A stretch of 64,000 nucleotides of DNA from Bemisia tabaci (GCF_918797505.1 NC_092794.1:76855345-76919344), one strand, 5' to 3'. Numbered from the stretch's first letter, positions 9,615 through 21,721 are shown. Numbers and translations are program-made. Notes: generated from the letters alone by a model not told the origin.

Positions 9615-12095
9615 TAATAATACCAAATTTGAGAATGAAGCATTTTAAGGGATATTCCGTGGTACGTGTCAAACTTAATGATGAGATCATGCAGATAAAG
9701 TCCATTGCCTACGTAACTTGTTTTCACTTCGCACTTTTTCTCCCGTATTTCTTCCAGACTATAAATTAGTAGTTACCTATACCCCACAAATTTAAGGGTT
9801 TTTCGAATTTTACACTAAAACGGTTGAACTGAGAGTGAAAACGATTCTTTGTCTTTTATGTATTTTTGTTGTATTTGTCATTGTGGCCAAGTTATCGTCA
9901 AAGAATCTGAATTTTCCGTCAATTTTAACCGTAACGTCAATCCGGGGGATCCGAATGTTGACGAGAAAATTCAGAAAAATTCAGGCGTTCTTTCATAGAT
10001 CAATTTGCCAATTATGCGTTGTGTCCGAACCCCCCCCCCCCTCCCCCCACCATCCTCAGTAAAAAGTACCCAGAAAAACTAAACCTAAATGTTCGCCAAG
10101 CTTTGTAAGTATGTTAAATTGGTCTATTCAAAGCTAGTTCACTTATATAGGTACTTCTTCTTTCCGTTATCAATTTTTGAGCTTCGGAGAGCATTATTCT
10201 CAGTTCTCACAATGTCAATTAGAGGAAGAAACTACTTCCTACTACCGGGAAATGATACATTTGCGTTGAACTTCCTAGAAATTTGTGTGCAGTCGAAGAC
10301 TCAAAGGAGACGGTGCAGACTCAAACAGAGTGATCAAGAAAATCAAAACACAGCTGGGCGTTAAGTGGGTCAATTGGAACTTCCAGGCGTCAATTCAGTT
10401 TATATTTGTTGATGTTTCAATTTGGATACCATCAATTTGCGATTCGGAAGGGAACCTCGACATTTGAAACTATGCCCCCCCCCCCCAGTTCATCCCCCAA
10501 GGGAGACCAGGGGGTTCTCAGACCATGAAAATCGGATTCCTTGTGGTCGACTACCTGGGGAGCCATCTTTTTCCGGAGGATTTACGCCAATTTTGCGATC
10601 AAAGGAAAATGATGAAGGGGACCACTGTCCTCCTCATAAAGGGAGCATTTTTGCGGCCTTTAAGGCACCAATTTGGGCTTTAAGGGGCCAATTTTACGCG
10701 AAATTTTCCGTTCTTTTCAATTTTAATGCAATCAAATCGCAATTTTTCAGGAATCCCGACCTTTATGACACCCCCCCCCCTTCCTCCTCTCAAAGGAGAT
10801 TCGGGACCATGAGATTTGGATTATTTCGGGTCAATTCCTTCTTCAAACCCACGGTGTTTGACTTCGTACGATCTAAACCAGCCGAGAAAAAGGCCTAGTA
10901 CAGGTGGTCCGGGACTGAGGAGGACCATCCTGGGCATTTTTTACATTTGGTATTTTGGGTGATTTTTTTATCGTTTTTAAAATATATAATTTTGATTTAA
11001 AACTAATGATTTTGAGAAAATCCTCTGAAAAAAATCCCACAATCACCCAATATTTGACACTGATATCAGTCATATCATGCTTCAAAATCCTTGTCAGCGG
11101 GTATAAATCCCCTCCTTATTATGTTAGTAAGGGATTTGGCCCAATAATTTAAAGATTCAATTACTTCAATTTAATATCTTTCACGCTCGAAATTGCGAGT
11201 TTCCACAGAGCTCGATTTCTAATTCCCACTTATCACCTTTTTTCCTCGGACCTGGTGCGGCAGAATGCCTTTCAAAACTTCAAGATTTGAGAGTCTTCGT
11301 CAATTTTCTAATGATAACATTTTTTTTCCACCCGGTTATCGGATTGAGTCTAAGAGAGAAATTAGTGCACTAATTCTTTCTGCTAAAATTTTCTATCGAA
11401 GGAATATTTTTAAAACATTTTCCCACAAATAATATCCTCATCGGATTCCTCTCTAAGACAACCGGAATTTCCGTTGTTAGGGATAAATAACAACCAAATC
11501 GATGTTTCTCTTAATTTTAAACAGAAAAATGGAGTTGCTCTCCAAACAGTGCGCGTTCGTATCAAAATTAGAACAGTAGTTGTGTAGACGAAAGTAGATC
11601 ATGACTTTACTGACCATCAGAAACGGTCATTCGCCATCTGTTGTTTCACAGTAGCGTCTCAGTATATATTAAGAATGATAATTCTAGCACTAGAAACGCA
11701 AAATGCGGACGCAGCTGTTATTATCCTTCTTGAAGTTCAAGAAATAAAGCCACACAACCACCAAGATATGCAGCCTGAGAAAGTAATGTAATTACATTCT
11801 TTTGTCTGATTGTGAGATCGATATAGCTGATTAGGAGCTTCAAGGGCAAGAAACTAATTTTTTGGTCCATAAAGATGCTTATTTTATTGCGTCATTGCAT
11901 CGGGCGAATGACAATCGTAAAACTTTGTCCCGTACAATTTGTTTCTCCAGTGCTGTATTTTCGAAAAAATCGCGTTTAAATGCACGAACGCGCCAGACTG
12001 CATAATGGGGAGTTTGCATGCAAATATTTTTATTACCTCATCTGAAAGTGCTTAAAGAGCTGATTTTATAGTATTTTTATAATTTTTTTCTGATA
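9615..12095. other. Unassigned, with C-run-rich degenerate repeat at about 10460-11110
   Basis: No gene signal. The section around 10470-11110 has poly-C runs (10475, 10770) and phrasing such as CCATGARATTTGGATT that resembles the degenerate interiors of the TA-flanked elements at 15367 and 34790, so it is probably an old relic of such a family. A separate poly-C run is at 10029-10047. Confidence 0.35.
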
Positions 12096-13735
12096 CTAGC
12101 CGTTCTGGGCGCGCTTCGCGCGTCCGTCACGGCCAGCCAAGGGGCTGTGCCCCCTGGACCCTCGATCACTCGCTACGCGAGTGACATTCGGCTCGCTCCG
12201 CGCGTCAGTTTTCTCAGTGATTGGACATTCGATCACTAAGATGTATAAATTTTGGAGACTCTGGACTACTGGAGGCATAAATGATTTCGTCACAGAACCT
12301 TGTTGCCGGAGCGTGCCATCATTTGCACATGAATAGGTGTGTGGAGATGAAACGATGATGGGGATCGACCATTTCCTCATAAACGCATTTGACCGGGACA
12401 TCATCCCATCGGGTGACGGAAAAAGACAATCTATGGATCTCCTTCCGCGATTTGACTCGCTGACGTAGCAAAAGTTCATATTTACCTCTTAAAAAGATTA
12501 TCGGTGTCGTAGAGGTCTAAAAACTGCTCAACGATAGTAAAGTTCGAGTTCCGAATCGCAATGAGCCCACTCGTGTTTTTTTTCCTTATGCAGTGGATAC
12601 CTATCGGATATAACGACCTTGAAGGGACCAGCCATATTCGGTCGTTATAGCCGATAGTCGTTATAACCGATAGTGGAATTTTTACGCACGTACCCTATGT
12701 CAAAGAGCTGAGAACAAGGCTGTGCTGTAGGTGGGATTCCAGGGCCCGGTGAATTTTGCTGCTGATTCATTATCTCTTCAGTAACACCTTTGTTTATTAG
12801 CTTTATCTAATTTTATTTGAATTGAATATTTATTTAATTCATTTATTTTTTTATTCTAGGACTAATTTTAATTACAACACTTTGTTTGAATTTGTAAAAA
12901 CAAGGTATTTTATAATATTGAGAATACATGCACTACACACTACATTATGTTTGCAATACATATGCGCAATACCGAAGAAGTATAAAACTTCTAATTTGAA
13001 TAATAGTCCATGATTTCTCTTTGCTTCACAATCGTGTTCGCGTACCCTTTTTGTAACGCTCTATGGGCCGAGCGTAAAATGTGATAAGATCCTCTCCTCT
13101 TCGGCCTCTGTTGCTGTCACTCAGGTTGTTATAACCGATCACCACATCTGTTGGGACGCGAAAACTCCGTCGCTATGACCGATATGTCGTTATATGCGAT
13201 GTCGTTATAACCGATACATAAATACATTGAATGAATGGGATTTCAGCCGGGACCGACCAGTTTACGTCGTTATGCCCGATATGATTATGTAACTGATGTC
13301 GTTATATCCGATATCCACTGTACTTTCATCGCATATAAATTTCTCTGATGTTTTTGTTTTATTCTCTCTGATCGCATATTAGTAATCACATCCTCATTTC
13401 ATTTCCTTTCCCTTTCCTGTTTCCCTCTCTGTAGCATTTGTGTCCATTTACAACTATTATTTTAAAATAGCTTTCCTCTGGTACACAATTGATGCTTCAA
13501 ACGGAATCAATTGTTTTAATGACATTTCCGAATGAATCATGGGTTTTCCCAGGAAGGCAGCCTCTCGTCCCTCCCGGACTCTATTCTTGCCTGACAAGTT
13601 GCTTTTTTAGCACTTTTCCCAATCCAAATCCATGTAAAATATTCACATTTATCGCACAATCTGGCAATCTCTCGAGTGAAATAGGAAAAGGTAGAATCGC
13701 TGAAAGTCTGAATCCTTCAAAGTTTATATTAATGA
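12096..13735 (-). mobile_element. Helitron family 2, copy 1 (interrupted)
   Basis: On the minus strand it starts TCATTAAT and ends in a hairpin (GACGCGCGAAGCGCGCC) about 8 bases before CTAG. The plus-strand flanks are A at 12095 and T at 13736, matching the A/T Helitron target. The copy at 56472-57378 aligns along its length and stops matching at the same TCATTAAT end. The GC-rich block GCTGTGCCCCCTGGACCC follows the hairpin. It is split by the pogo-like insertion at 12591-13320. No coding capacity. Confidence 0.8.
12591..13320. mobile_element. Pogo/Tigger-like non-autonomous element, TA target
   Basis: The ends are CAGTGGATACCTATCGG and its complement CCGATATCCACTG. TA follows the right end and TG (a probable mutated TA) precedes the left. 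The second Helitron copy at 56960 reads straight through this point (CTTATATTTTCATCGC), which defines the 730-bp insertion. Iterated GTCGTTATANCCGATA-type motifs lie within about 90 bp of the left end and 190 bp of the right end. CAGTGGA termini with TA duplication fit the pogo/Tigger branch of Tc1-mariner; no transposase is present. Confidence 0.75.
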
Positions 13736-14439
13736 TGGGAAATAGTAAACAAATAGAGTGAAAAATTGAAAAATGCACCGCCTAGTGACGTCATCCGGCG
13801 GCATTTCCCATTTCAACACACGTACCTACTGTAGTAGATTAGATCATTCTGTCATATCTTCTCCAATATTTGTTCAATTCATGAAGGGTATCCTCGTGTT
13901 CGGTTCACTTAGTAGTTTCCACTTAAACACGAAATTCATCAAATTTCAGACACCTGCAAATTCTCTATTAAGTTAGTGGTGACGCACACGACAATCACGT
14001 ATGACGATGTATGACGTATGTTCTATGGGTAAAAACAAGATGTATATGCCTCCTGAGGTTACATCCCCCCACCTGTTTCGGGAGAATCATCATCACCAAT
14101 CAGAATATTTTCATCGGTCATAGACCAATAGATCGTCCCCATAATTTTTAGCGCTGATTTCATCTATGACCGCTGAAGTAATCGTTATCTCAAGTTAAAA
14201 GGGGAGGAAGGTTAGGCGGGGATCTCGGATCCTCCAGGGGAAAAATCTTGGGAAAAAGACTCTTAAAATCTCCCTTTAAGTTGAGATATCTATATTCTTG
14301 AGGCCCATGGACGAAATCAGCAGTAACTGAAGTAGCGGCTAGCAACTTTTCACGAGTTTTCGTCCATACCTAATCGTTGCCAAAATTTTAAAAGAAGTCA
14401 CTTTTGAAGGGAAAAAAGTTTAAAGAAGAAAAGCGTATT
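13736..14439. other. Unassigned sequence
   Basis: Low-complexity-free AT-rich sequence with no gene signal. Confidence 0.35.
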
Positions 14440-14499
14440 TTTAATAATACCCGTAGAACACGCGCTTGGAGCATGGTCGTTGTATCCTGGGACACCCTG
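14440..14499. repeat. Solo right end of a CAGGG...CCCTG, TA-flanked element
   Basis: The segment containing CCCGTAGAACACGCGCTTGG and ending GGGACACCCTG followed by TA resembles the right ends at 37130-37192 and 50560-50619. No matching left end was found nearby. Confidence 0.5.
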
Positions 14500-15706
14500 T
14501 ATGAATTTTTAAATATTCTGAAAGTCATCCTTCAAAGGTGTTTGCATATGATTTCGAGATATAAAATACTACCGCCACGCGGCCCAACCCCCGGGAGGGC
14601 GCCTCGCGCCCTCAGGCCCGCTTCGCGGGCCCTATACGCATATGTATAGGCAAAAATGTTCTTCTATTTTAATACACCATTTTGTATTCGAGATGCATCG
14701 ATTTCAAAATTTTTGACAAAACCCTCAGATTTGTAAATGATGAGGAATAGCTGGATGTACATAATTTCATAGTCCACTTACTGGAGAAATTTCCATTTAT
14801 TATGCTATTTCTAAATACTTAATTTTAAAAAAAATCGGATTTCGACCGTTAAGAGTTAATAATACTTGGTCCGTCCCGACGCGACGCAGCGCCTACCCTC
14901 TCACTCTGTATCTGCTGTAAATATTAATAGAAATTCAGCAATCAAGTAAATTAATTGACCAATGCCACAAATCGAAGCGGGAAGAATGAGGAAAAATTGA
15001 GTAAAAACCTTATACCTTGGACCTTGAACCTTGAACCTTGAACCCTGAGCGATGCACCGTTCCTCAACTATTCGAATGAGGAGCTTTTCACGAGCTTTTC
15101 CATTGTTTTACTGTTTATTTGAGTCACTCAGGTAGAATTACACACCTTGACGCTTCTAGCGGAAACGACATATCTCTCACGCTATTAACATTGGACTTAA
15201 GTGACATGAGCTTTAAAAGCTCTACAACATTAAAAGTTCGGGGTTTCATAATTTTTTGCACATCTACATCTACTACAGATGACGTACATGTAAAGATCAT
15301 CCTTATCGGTCCGGCAGTTCGTCAGAAATAGTGCTTCCAAGATTTTGCTTGTAGCTGTATAATGTACAGAGTGTCCCAAAAGTCCGTACCCCCCCCCCCC
15401 CCTCGTAACTTTTGAACGGTTGGAGATAGAAAAACGAAACTTTGGGAATGTTTCTATCTTAAAGGGGACCATCTTCTAGGGGGGTCAAAATTCTTGTTCC
15501 CCCCCAGGGGGGGGGGGGGCGCGGGGGCCCCCAACTTTTTTTTTCAAAAGGTAACCCCTATCTTGTGATACATCATTAGAAAGAGCATAAAAAACTAAGA
15601 ATTTCGGCGCAAACCGCAAATCAATATTTTAATTTTTGACCGAGATATGATAGGTCAAAGGTCAAATTTGACCTATTTTCAAAAAATCATATCTTCGGTT
15701 CAAATT

Positions 15707-16253
15707 ATCGTAAAGAAAAAAATAAAACGGGAAAATTTACCAAATTGTGAGCACTTTTAAGTAAAAATCACAGAAATTACTTCAAACTAGTTTTAAGGGG
15801 GGTTTCGGACCCCCAAATACGTCATTTTAAAGATCATACGATATTATCGCGAAATGAGCCAATTTCCACTTACTTTTCCTCAACATTATCTTAGTCAGTT
15901 CAAAATTAGTCCAACATTGCGTTTTCAAGTCCCCAAATTTCAAACAAAGTTTTTAAAAAAAATGAAATTTAAATGGTTGAATTGAATCACCTTAAATTTC
16001 GTTTTTTGAACTTCGCCCGAAATTTGGGGACTTGAGAACGCAATGTTGAACTAATTTTGAACTTACTAAGATAATGTTGAGGAAAAGTAAGGGGAAATTG
16101 GCTCATTTCGCGATAATATCGTATGACCTTTAAAATGACGTATTTGGGGGTCCGAAACCCCCCTTAAAACTAGTTTGAAGTAATTTCTGTGATTTTTACT
16201 TGAAAGTGTTTACAATTTGGTAAGTTTTTCCGTTTCATTTTTTTCTTTACGAT
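15707..16253. mobile_element. 547-bp foldback element, TSD AATT
   Basis: A near-perfect palindrome with arms of about 250 bases meeting near 15980 and ends ATCGTAAAGAAAAA. It interrupts the left arm of the mariner-like element: the right arm (complement of 19083-19102) reads GGTTCAAATTGAATCG, while the left reads CAAATT, then the insertion, then AATTGAATCG. This gives a 4-base AATT duplication (15703-15706 and 16254-16257). No coding content. The superfamily is unassigned. Confidence 0.85.
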
Positions 16254-16728
16254 AATTGAATCGAGGTATGCGGAAACGTCCGATGTCCATTTTTTTGGAT
16301 TTTGAGTTTTTTGGCTTAACGTCATCTTCGAGGGTAGGCGCATCTATGTGTAGACGGATTTGACCTGTTTTTTGGTTTTTCGCCCCCATTTAGGGGGTTG
16401 AACCTCAAAAGTATGCGAAAACGTCCGATGTCCATTTACGAGGGTCATCCAATGTGGTTCCCTACCTCTTATCTTCCAAACGGAAAGAGATAAATCAAAT
16501 CGGTAAAAAAGCTCTTATAAGGCATACTCTAAGCTTTAAAAGAAGCTCAAGTTTTTGAAAATTGGTCGAGGGGTTCGCGAGGAAACTTAATTTTACTGCG
16601 ACAACTTCCTGTCGCCGCGCGCCCACCTTCGGAGTCTGGATGCGCGGAGAGTCGATTATTTCAGACTTGGGTTTTCGCCGCTGAGCATCATATCAAAAAG
16701 AAATTTGAAGGTTTTTATTGAGTAGACC

Positions 16729-16983
16729 TTACCTTACTTTTTGACGTAGTCTCCGCCTCTGTTTTGACATTTCTGGTGTCAATATTGCAGCTTCTTGATG
16801 CCTTCCGCGTAGAGGCTGGCTCTTGTCTTGGCACCGGAATCCGTCATTGACAGCGCTCTGTACTTCCGAATCATTCGGATTCCGCTTTCCACCGAGGAAG
16901 TTTTTCAGCTCAGTGAACAGACGAAAGTCACATGAGGCTGAATCGTAAGAGTACGGAAGATGGAGGGAAATTTTCTTATGCAA
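16729..16983 (-). pseudogene. Mariner transposase C-terminal fragment
   Basis: An 84-residue open stretch with LPYSYDSASCDFRLFTELK (residues 9-27). This matches the mariner pattern PPYSPDLAPxDxxLFxxLK. The aspartate at residue 19 would be the third catalytic residue of the DDD triad. GGKRNPNDSEVQ follows, as the family's linker does, and the stretch ends in a basic tail. Upstream catalytic parts are absent, and several conserved residues are changed (P to Y, L to S), so it is dead. The last 35 residues recur in the opposite arm. Confidence 0.6.
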
Positions 16984-17014
16984 AGCAACTGATTCGGAAG
17001 TGTAGAGGGCTTGT

Positions 17015-17135
17015 CAATGACTGGTTTCGGTCCCAAAACAAGAGCCAGCCTCTACGCGGAGGGCATCATGAAGCTGCAATATTGATACCAGAAATGTCAA
17101 AACAGAGGCAGGGACTTCGTCAAAAAGTAAGGTAA
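17015..17135 (+). pseudogene. Mirror copy of the mariner transposase tail
   Basis: The plus-strand frame from 16932 to 17135 ends with QNKSQPLRGGHHEAAILIPE and then a basic tail. This is the same peptide as the end of the minus-strand fragment at 16729-16983, with several substitutions. It is the second arm of the inverted duplication. Upstream residues of that frame run through the loop and are not transposase. Confidence 0.6.
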
Positions 17136-17423
17136 GGTCTACTTAATAAAAACCTTCAAATTTCTTTTTGATATGATGCTTAGCGGCGAAAACCCAAGTC
17201 TGAAATAATCGACTCTCCGCGCATCCAAACTCCGAAGGTGGGCACGCGGCGACAGGAAGTTGTCGCAGTAAAATTAAGTTTCCTCGCGAACCCCTCGACC
17301 AATTTTCAAAAACTTGAGCTTCTTTTAAAGCTTAGAGTATGCCTTATAAGAGCTTTTTTACCGATTTGATTTATCTCTTTCCGTTTGGAAGATAAGAGGT
17401 AAGGAACCTCATTGGATGACCCT

Positions 17424-18120
17424 TTAAATTCTGCGAAAACGGTACATGATAGCCTATGATTTTTGTTTAACAACCTGTATAAGTAATCGAAACTTTCCCA
17501 ATCTTTTTTCAATTTTTAACTTGTTTAAGACGCATTTCAAAACCATTTTACTGACTGTAATTTTTTTATAGATGGAAAGTCATGATTAATGCTAAAGTTT
17601 CCGTCCGGTAAATGTATTACTCCAGTATTTGTCTTGTTCTTTCTCCTTAGCATGAGTTTTCTGTTAAAAAGTTCACACTTTATTTTGTTTAACATCGATT
17701 CACCCTTCTTTATATAATTACACTCGATTTTATGCATTCTAGGCAATCCTAGAGTAGAGCAAAAGAGTGGAGTGGTTGCGCGGACTGCACCGCCCCGGAA
17801 AATCCAATTTGAGACGGTAACTTTTGCAACGCTGGGGTGCCGTCTCGTTACGCTCTAAGGACAAGCTTGATACACGAATTTGTAGCATTTTGAATCTACT
17901 TTCATTTGAAAGGATCTACTTACCTTAAAGAATAGCTGAACAACAGTTACAAGCAAAAAAACCATTAAAAAACGAAATTTTGACAATTTTGGGCTATCTA
18001 TGAGAATACTGTAATGACCGCAATTTTCATCAGAAAAATTTCAAAACCGGGTTAAATAAGACCGAATTTTTATCTGCTTTCATGTGAGATCCACAAACTC
18101 TGTCTTAAAATCAACGGCTT
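17424..18120. other. Interior of the mariner-like element, no gene seen
   Basis: AT-rich. The phrase TGCATTCTAGGCAATCCT occurs at about 17735 and again near 18648, so part of this stretch is a duplicated segment of the element. No coding signal. Confidence 0.4.
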
Positions 18121-18620
18121 TGGCGATAATAGCCATAAAACGAGAGAATAACCTATTTTTGACCGTTTTTTATCGGGGGGGGGGGGGGGCTTAGAGGGGT
18201 CCCCATGATTGTTCGAGGGGGCAATTTTGGATTCTCGTTAAGGTCCCGCTATAGATGAGAAATTAAATGAGAAAAAAAGTTCTGCTCCCAAAACATGCGA
18301 TGGTAGCCGAAAAACGAGAGAAAATAACCGATTTTTGACAGTTGTTTCGATTATGGAGGGGTTTTCGGGGGGGTCCCCATGATTGGTCGAGAGGTCAAAT
18401 TTGGATTCTCGTTAAGAACTCCCTATAGATGAGAAATTATATGAGAAAAAAATGTCTGCTCTCAAAACGTGCTCTAGTAGCAGAACAACGAGAGAAAATA
18501 ACCAATTTATGACTGTTTTTTTGATGTTGGGGGTTTTCGGGGGGGGGGGGGGGTCCCATGATTTGTCGAGGGGGTAAATTTGGATTTTCGTTCAGGACCC
18601 TCTGAAGATGAATAATTTCA
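18121..18620. repeat. Three diverged copies of a roughly 176-bp tandem repeat
   Basis: Each unit carries ACGAGAGAAAATAACC, a G-run, CCATGATTGTTCGAGGGG-like sequence and CTATAGATGAGAAATTA. Unit starts are near 18121, 18301 and 18475. The G-runs differ in length between units. Non-coding. Confidence 0.75.
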
Positions 18621-19449
18621 CCCTACTTTCTATAATTCTAATCGATTTCATGCATTCTAGGCAATCCTGAACACATATCTTGAGGGGCAATCTCAAAGTA
18701 TGCGAAAACGTCCGATGTCCATTAATTTTCTTCTTCCGCCGTCACGTAACTTTCACTGAAGCCTCGAAGAAAAGAGAAATATTTTTTTTTTGTTACTGGA
18801 GATCTGACATTATGTTTTACTCTAGTTTAAAGGTTTTTGGAGAGGTCAAAAATAATGGTTTTTGGGCAGATTTTTGCAATGTATGCGAAAACGTCCGATG
18901 TCCAAAGCCCTTTTTTTAAAATTACTCAGCACTGATTGGGAGTTGGAATGGGACACAGTTGTGTGCCTTTTCTACAACCCTTTACTAAGAAACACATGCC
19001 TTGATTTTCTTCAAAACGCCGATTCTAAAGGCCTCCACAGTTTTTTGCGGTTTACCAAAAGTTGATTTTTTGGACATCGGACGTTTTCGCATACCTCGAT
19101 TCAATTTGAACCGGATATATGATTTTTTGAAAATAGGTCAAATTTGACCTTTGACCTATCATAACTCGGTCATAAATTAAGATGTTGATTTTCGGTTTGC
19201 GCCAAAATTCTTAGTTTTTTATGCTCTTTCTAATGATGTATCACAAGATAGGGGTTACCATTTGAAAAAAAAAAGTTGGGGGCCCCCGCCCCCCTAAGGG
19301 GGGACAAAAATGTTGACCCCCCCCCTAGGAGATGGTCCCCTTTAAGATAGAAACATTCCCAAAGTTTCGTTTTTCTATCTCTAACCGTTCAAAAGTTACG
19401 GGGGGGGGGGGGGGGGGGGGGGGCACGGACTCTTGAGGTACCCTGTAGA

Positions 19450-21721
19450 TACCAACTGCAATTTCGAACGTTTTTTCAACAAAAAATAGTTGCGAGTCCA
19501 TAAACGAGTAACAAATTTGTTCCTTAAAAGGGTGAAATAAAGCGTTTTCAATACAAACTTATGTGTCGGTGTGACCAGGTAGTTAAGATAATGCAAAAAT
19601 TTAATAGGTACTTCACTCATATTTGAGTGTATACGTCCATGTTTTATTTATGGTAGCTGTATCATATCAGTATAGCGTAAGCCGGATGCTGTACTCATCT
19701 CGAGCTACTGAGCCTTCTTTGCATTAAGATATCGGTCTGATTGACGATGTCAGATTTTTCACGAGTTCGCACTTGGATATTGATCGCTCGAAGGGCACCG
19801 ATAATCAAATCGACGCCGGGGGCCGTGGGCCGTAATAAAAACATGAAGTGTAATAACGGATTTCACATTACTTAATAATCATAATTGTCTTTTTTCGGAT
19901 TAGTGGATGTGAGTGTGCTAAGCGGCGCGCGAGGCGTTGAGAAATAATGTGCTAGCCGGGAGATGGGTATCGGGGAGCTAAAAGTGATCACGAGATTCTG
20001 GATGCGCCTCGCTGCATGACGCTACGGCCACGGACGGTAGCCAACTTAAGAAGTGCGCCACGGTACCTGGCTACACCTCGTCACCAAACGAGGTACCGCG
20101 CCGCCGCGCCGCGCCGCGCCGCAGCCACCGGGATCCCAAGTGCCGGCGCGGCGATGAGCGGTGGTGGCAGGGCAAGGGGGTGGCGGGGTCGGATGGTGGC
20201 GGGTAATAATCTCTTACAATACATCCCATTTTCTTCGGTAAATTACCGCTGATTAAGAAACGATCTGTTCGCTAGTCTCACGTTCGAATCCGGACCTCTC
20301 TTGTCCGGCAGAGCAAATAAGCAAACGGCAAACTTTTGAGGCATGTAATTTTCGGAAGTTTTATTAAGGTAAAAGCAAGTTGCGGGTATTATTTAAGTAC
20401 GTGGATAGGGAGAGTATAAACTTGTTGGTAATTTTGAAGGTTAGGCTTGATAGGGTGATGCAGCTCTTAGGGTCCAAAAGGGCAGCTAAACTATAGAGTA
20501 ACTTGATAGAGAGAATATCGTCACAAGGCTACCGCGTTTGATCGGCTCCTCCATTTTGAGCTTCACGAAGCTCTTAGGGCCCAAAAATGGCGGACGCTGA
20601 AAACAGGTGTAAATACAAAATGACTTTATCTATGGATTTATTTGCATACCGCACGCAGAACTTTACTCAAAAGCCTTATTAATACGATGTGTCACCATAG
20701 TTTTATGGCCAATCGTGAGCTATTATCGGGAAAAATCATCTTGGCAGTGAAGTGCGGCAGGTGAAAGCCGTTAACAGTTGCAATGATCTCCCTCCTATTA
20801 TCAAAAAATAAAAACAAAGTGCCGCCACATTTTGGTCCTAAGGTTTTCATGGAAAATGGAGGGGCGTTATGTGCATACTCCCTCCATTAACATTCTCTAC
20901 CAAACTATGAACTCAAATCATCCAGAATTTCATACTATTACAATTCTTACTTCCCTTCGTTTCAAAATTTATTGAAGCACATATCAGACAAGAGTGTTGG
21001 TGATATTGCCAACGTGGGTTTAAATTCAGTATACAACGAAAATTCTCATCACAGAAGGAAAAAACTCTTTTCGAGAATTGTCCTCTAAAAATTCACGGTT
21101 TTCTCAGAAGTTTCTAGATGAGCAAGAGCCGCCGCTCTTAGGGTTCCTGTCCTAGACGGTCACAACTTGACAACGGCGAGCGGTGGCTGGGAACTAGTGA
21201 CATCCAGTGGCAATGCGACGCTTTTATGTCGGTGACACGTCACGTTTCGTCACGCAGTGATTGAGCTTAACTGTTTATCGGCGCAGAGTGAGTCATTAAC
21301 ACGGATTTGGGGAGCTACGTGAGCGCGGCGTGGTGCGGTGACGCGACCGCCAGCGCCACTTCCGACAGGCAAAATGCCCCCGCGATTTCGCCAAGTCCCT
21401 GCCCCCTTTTTCCGGCTCCGTGCACAGGAGTCAGTGGGTTACAAAACCATCGACAACACAGCGACCGAGTGTGAGCGAAGGCGACCGGAAGTGGAATCTC
21501 GGTCCGACTGATCACTTTTGGCCTTCCCGTTCCACCCCCCCCCCCCTCACGGATCACCCTTTAAGATGTCTCACTAAGCTTATGCATGAACAAGCTGCCG
21601 CGTATGACTTCGCAAAGCCTCACCGTCCCTCAGAAGCTATCCCCAAGGGGAGTCATGAGTCATTTTTGGTCAAATATTTTCCCCCGGTTTCTTGTATATC
21701 ATTTTCTTATCTATATTATTA
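19450..21721. other. 2.3-kb spacer between inverted Helitron copies, with a GC-rich patch
   Basis: No gene could be identified. The segment 20020-20200 is very GC- and CpG-rich (GCCGCGCCGCGCCGCGCC) and could be a promoter-type CpG cluster. CTCTTAGGGYCCAAAA recurs at about 20467 and 20570, and a near match lies at 61261. Poly-C at 21535-21546. Confidence 0.4.

Larger units (their letters stand above)
16439..17423. repeat. Inverted duplication (about 430-bp arms) of a mariner 3' region
   Basis: The left arm runs from GGGTCATCCAATGTGGTTCC to about 16872. The right arm from about 16988 ends with its complement at 17423. The arms meet around a loop of roughly 115 bases centred at 16931. Both arms encode the same transposase C-terminal peptide, facing outward. 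Transcription across it would give a long hairpin RNA. Confidence 0.8.
16267..19093. repeat. Five copies of a 23-bp repeat containing AAAACGTCCGATGTCC
   Basis: Copies on the plus strand start at 16267 (one mismatch, GCGGAAACG), 16412, 18699 and 18882; an inverted copy is at 19071-19093. The motif begins TATGCGAAAACG and ends GATGTCCA. The outermost two form the inner end of the inverted repeats of the mariner-like element. Dispersed direct and inverted copies near both ends resemble subterminal transposase-binding repeats. Confidence 0.8.
15367..19445. mobile_element. Mariner-like element with about 370-bp inverted repeats, TA-flanked
   Basis: The ends are CAGAGTGTCCCAAAAGTCCG (left) and the complement of CAGGGTACCTCAAGAGTCCG (right), each beside TA. 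The arms are inverted copies over about 370 bases (15367-15706 plus 16254-16292 against 19071-19445). They share GTTACCTTTTGAAAAA-like, ATGATGTATCACAAGATAGG and GGTCAAATTTGACC segments. The left arm is interrupted by a 547-bp foldback. The interior has an inverted duplication of a mariner transposase end, a set of 20-odd-base repeats and a roughly 176-bp tandem repeat. TA duplication and transposase relic point to the Tc1-mariner superfamily. It has no intact gene. Confidence 0.75.
14571..19449 (-). mobile_element. Helitron family 3, left copy, split by a mariner-like element
   Basis: Positions 14571-15366 are the near-perfect reverse complement of 21730-22860 apart from a MITE in the latter. 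The sequence stops at TA (15365-15366), where the mariner-like element begins. After that element ends, TA-GA then T (19446-19450) completes the terminus expected from the right copy (A|TC on the minus strand). The outer 3' end is shorter than in the right copy: CCGC-GTG-GCGG followed by TAGT, without the GGGGGC hairpin. Both copies encode the same meaningless 70-residue open frame with one difference. Confidence 0.7.

Noticed and set aside
10422..10898. 158-residue open frame
   Set aside because: It runs through poly-C tracts in a degenerate repeat and has no recognisable domain.
15119..15331. A conserved 70-residue gene, because a near-identical frame exists at 21759-21971
   Set aside because: The two are the arms of duplicated Helitron copies; identity at the DNA level explains it and no motif is visible.
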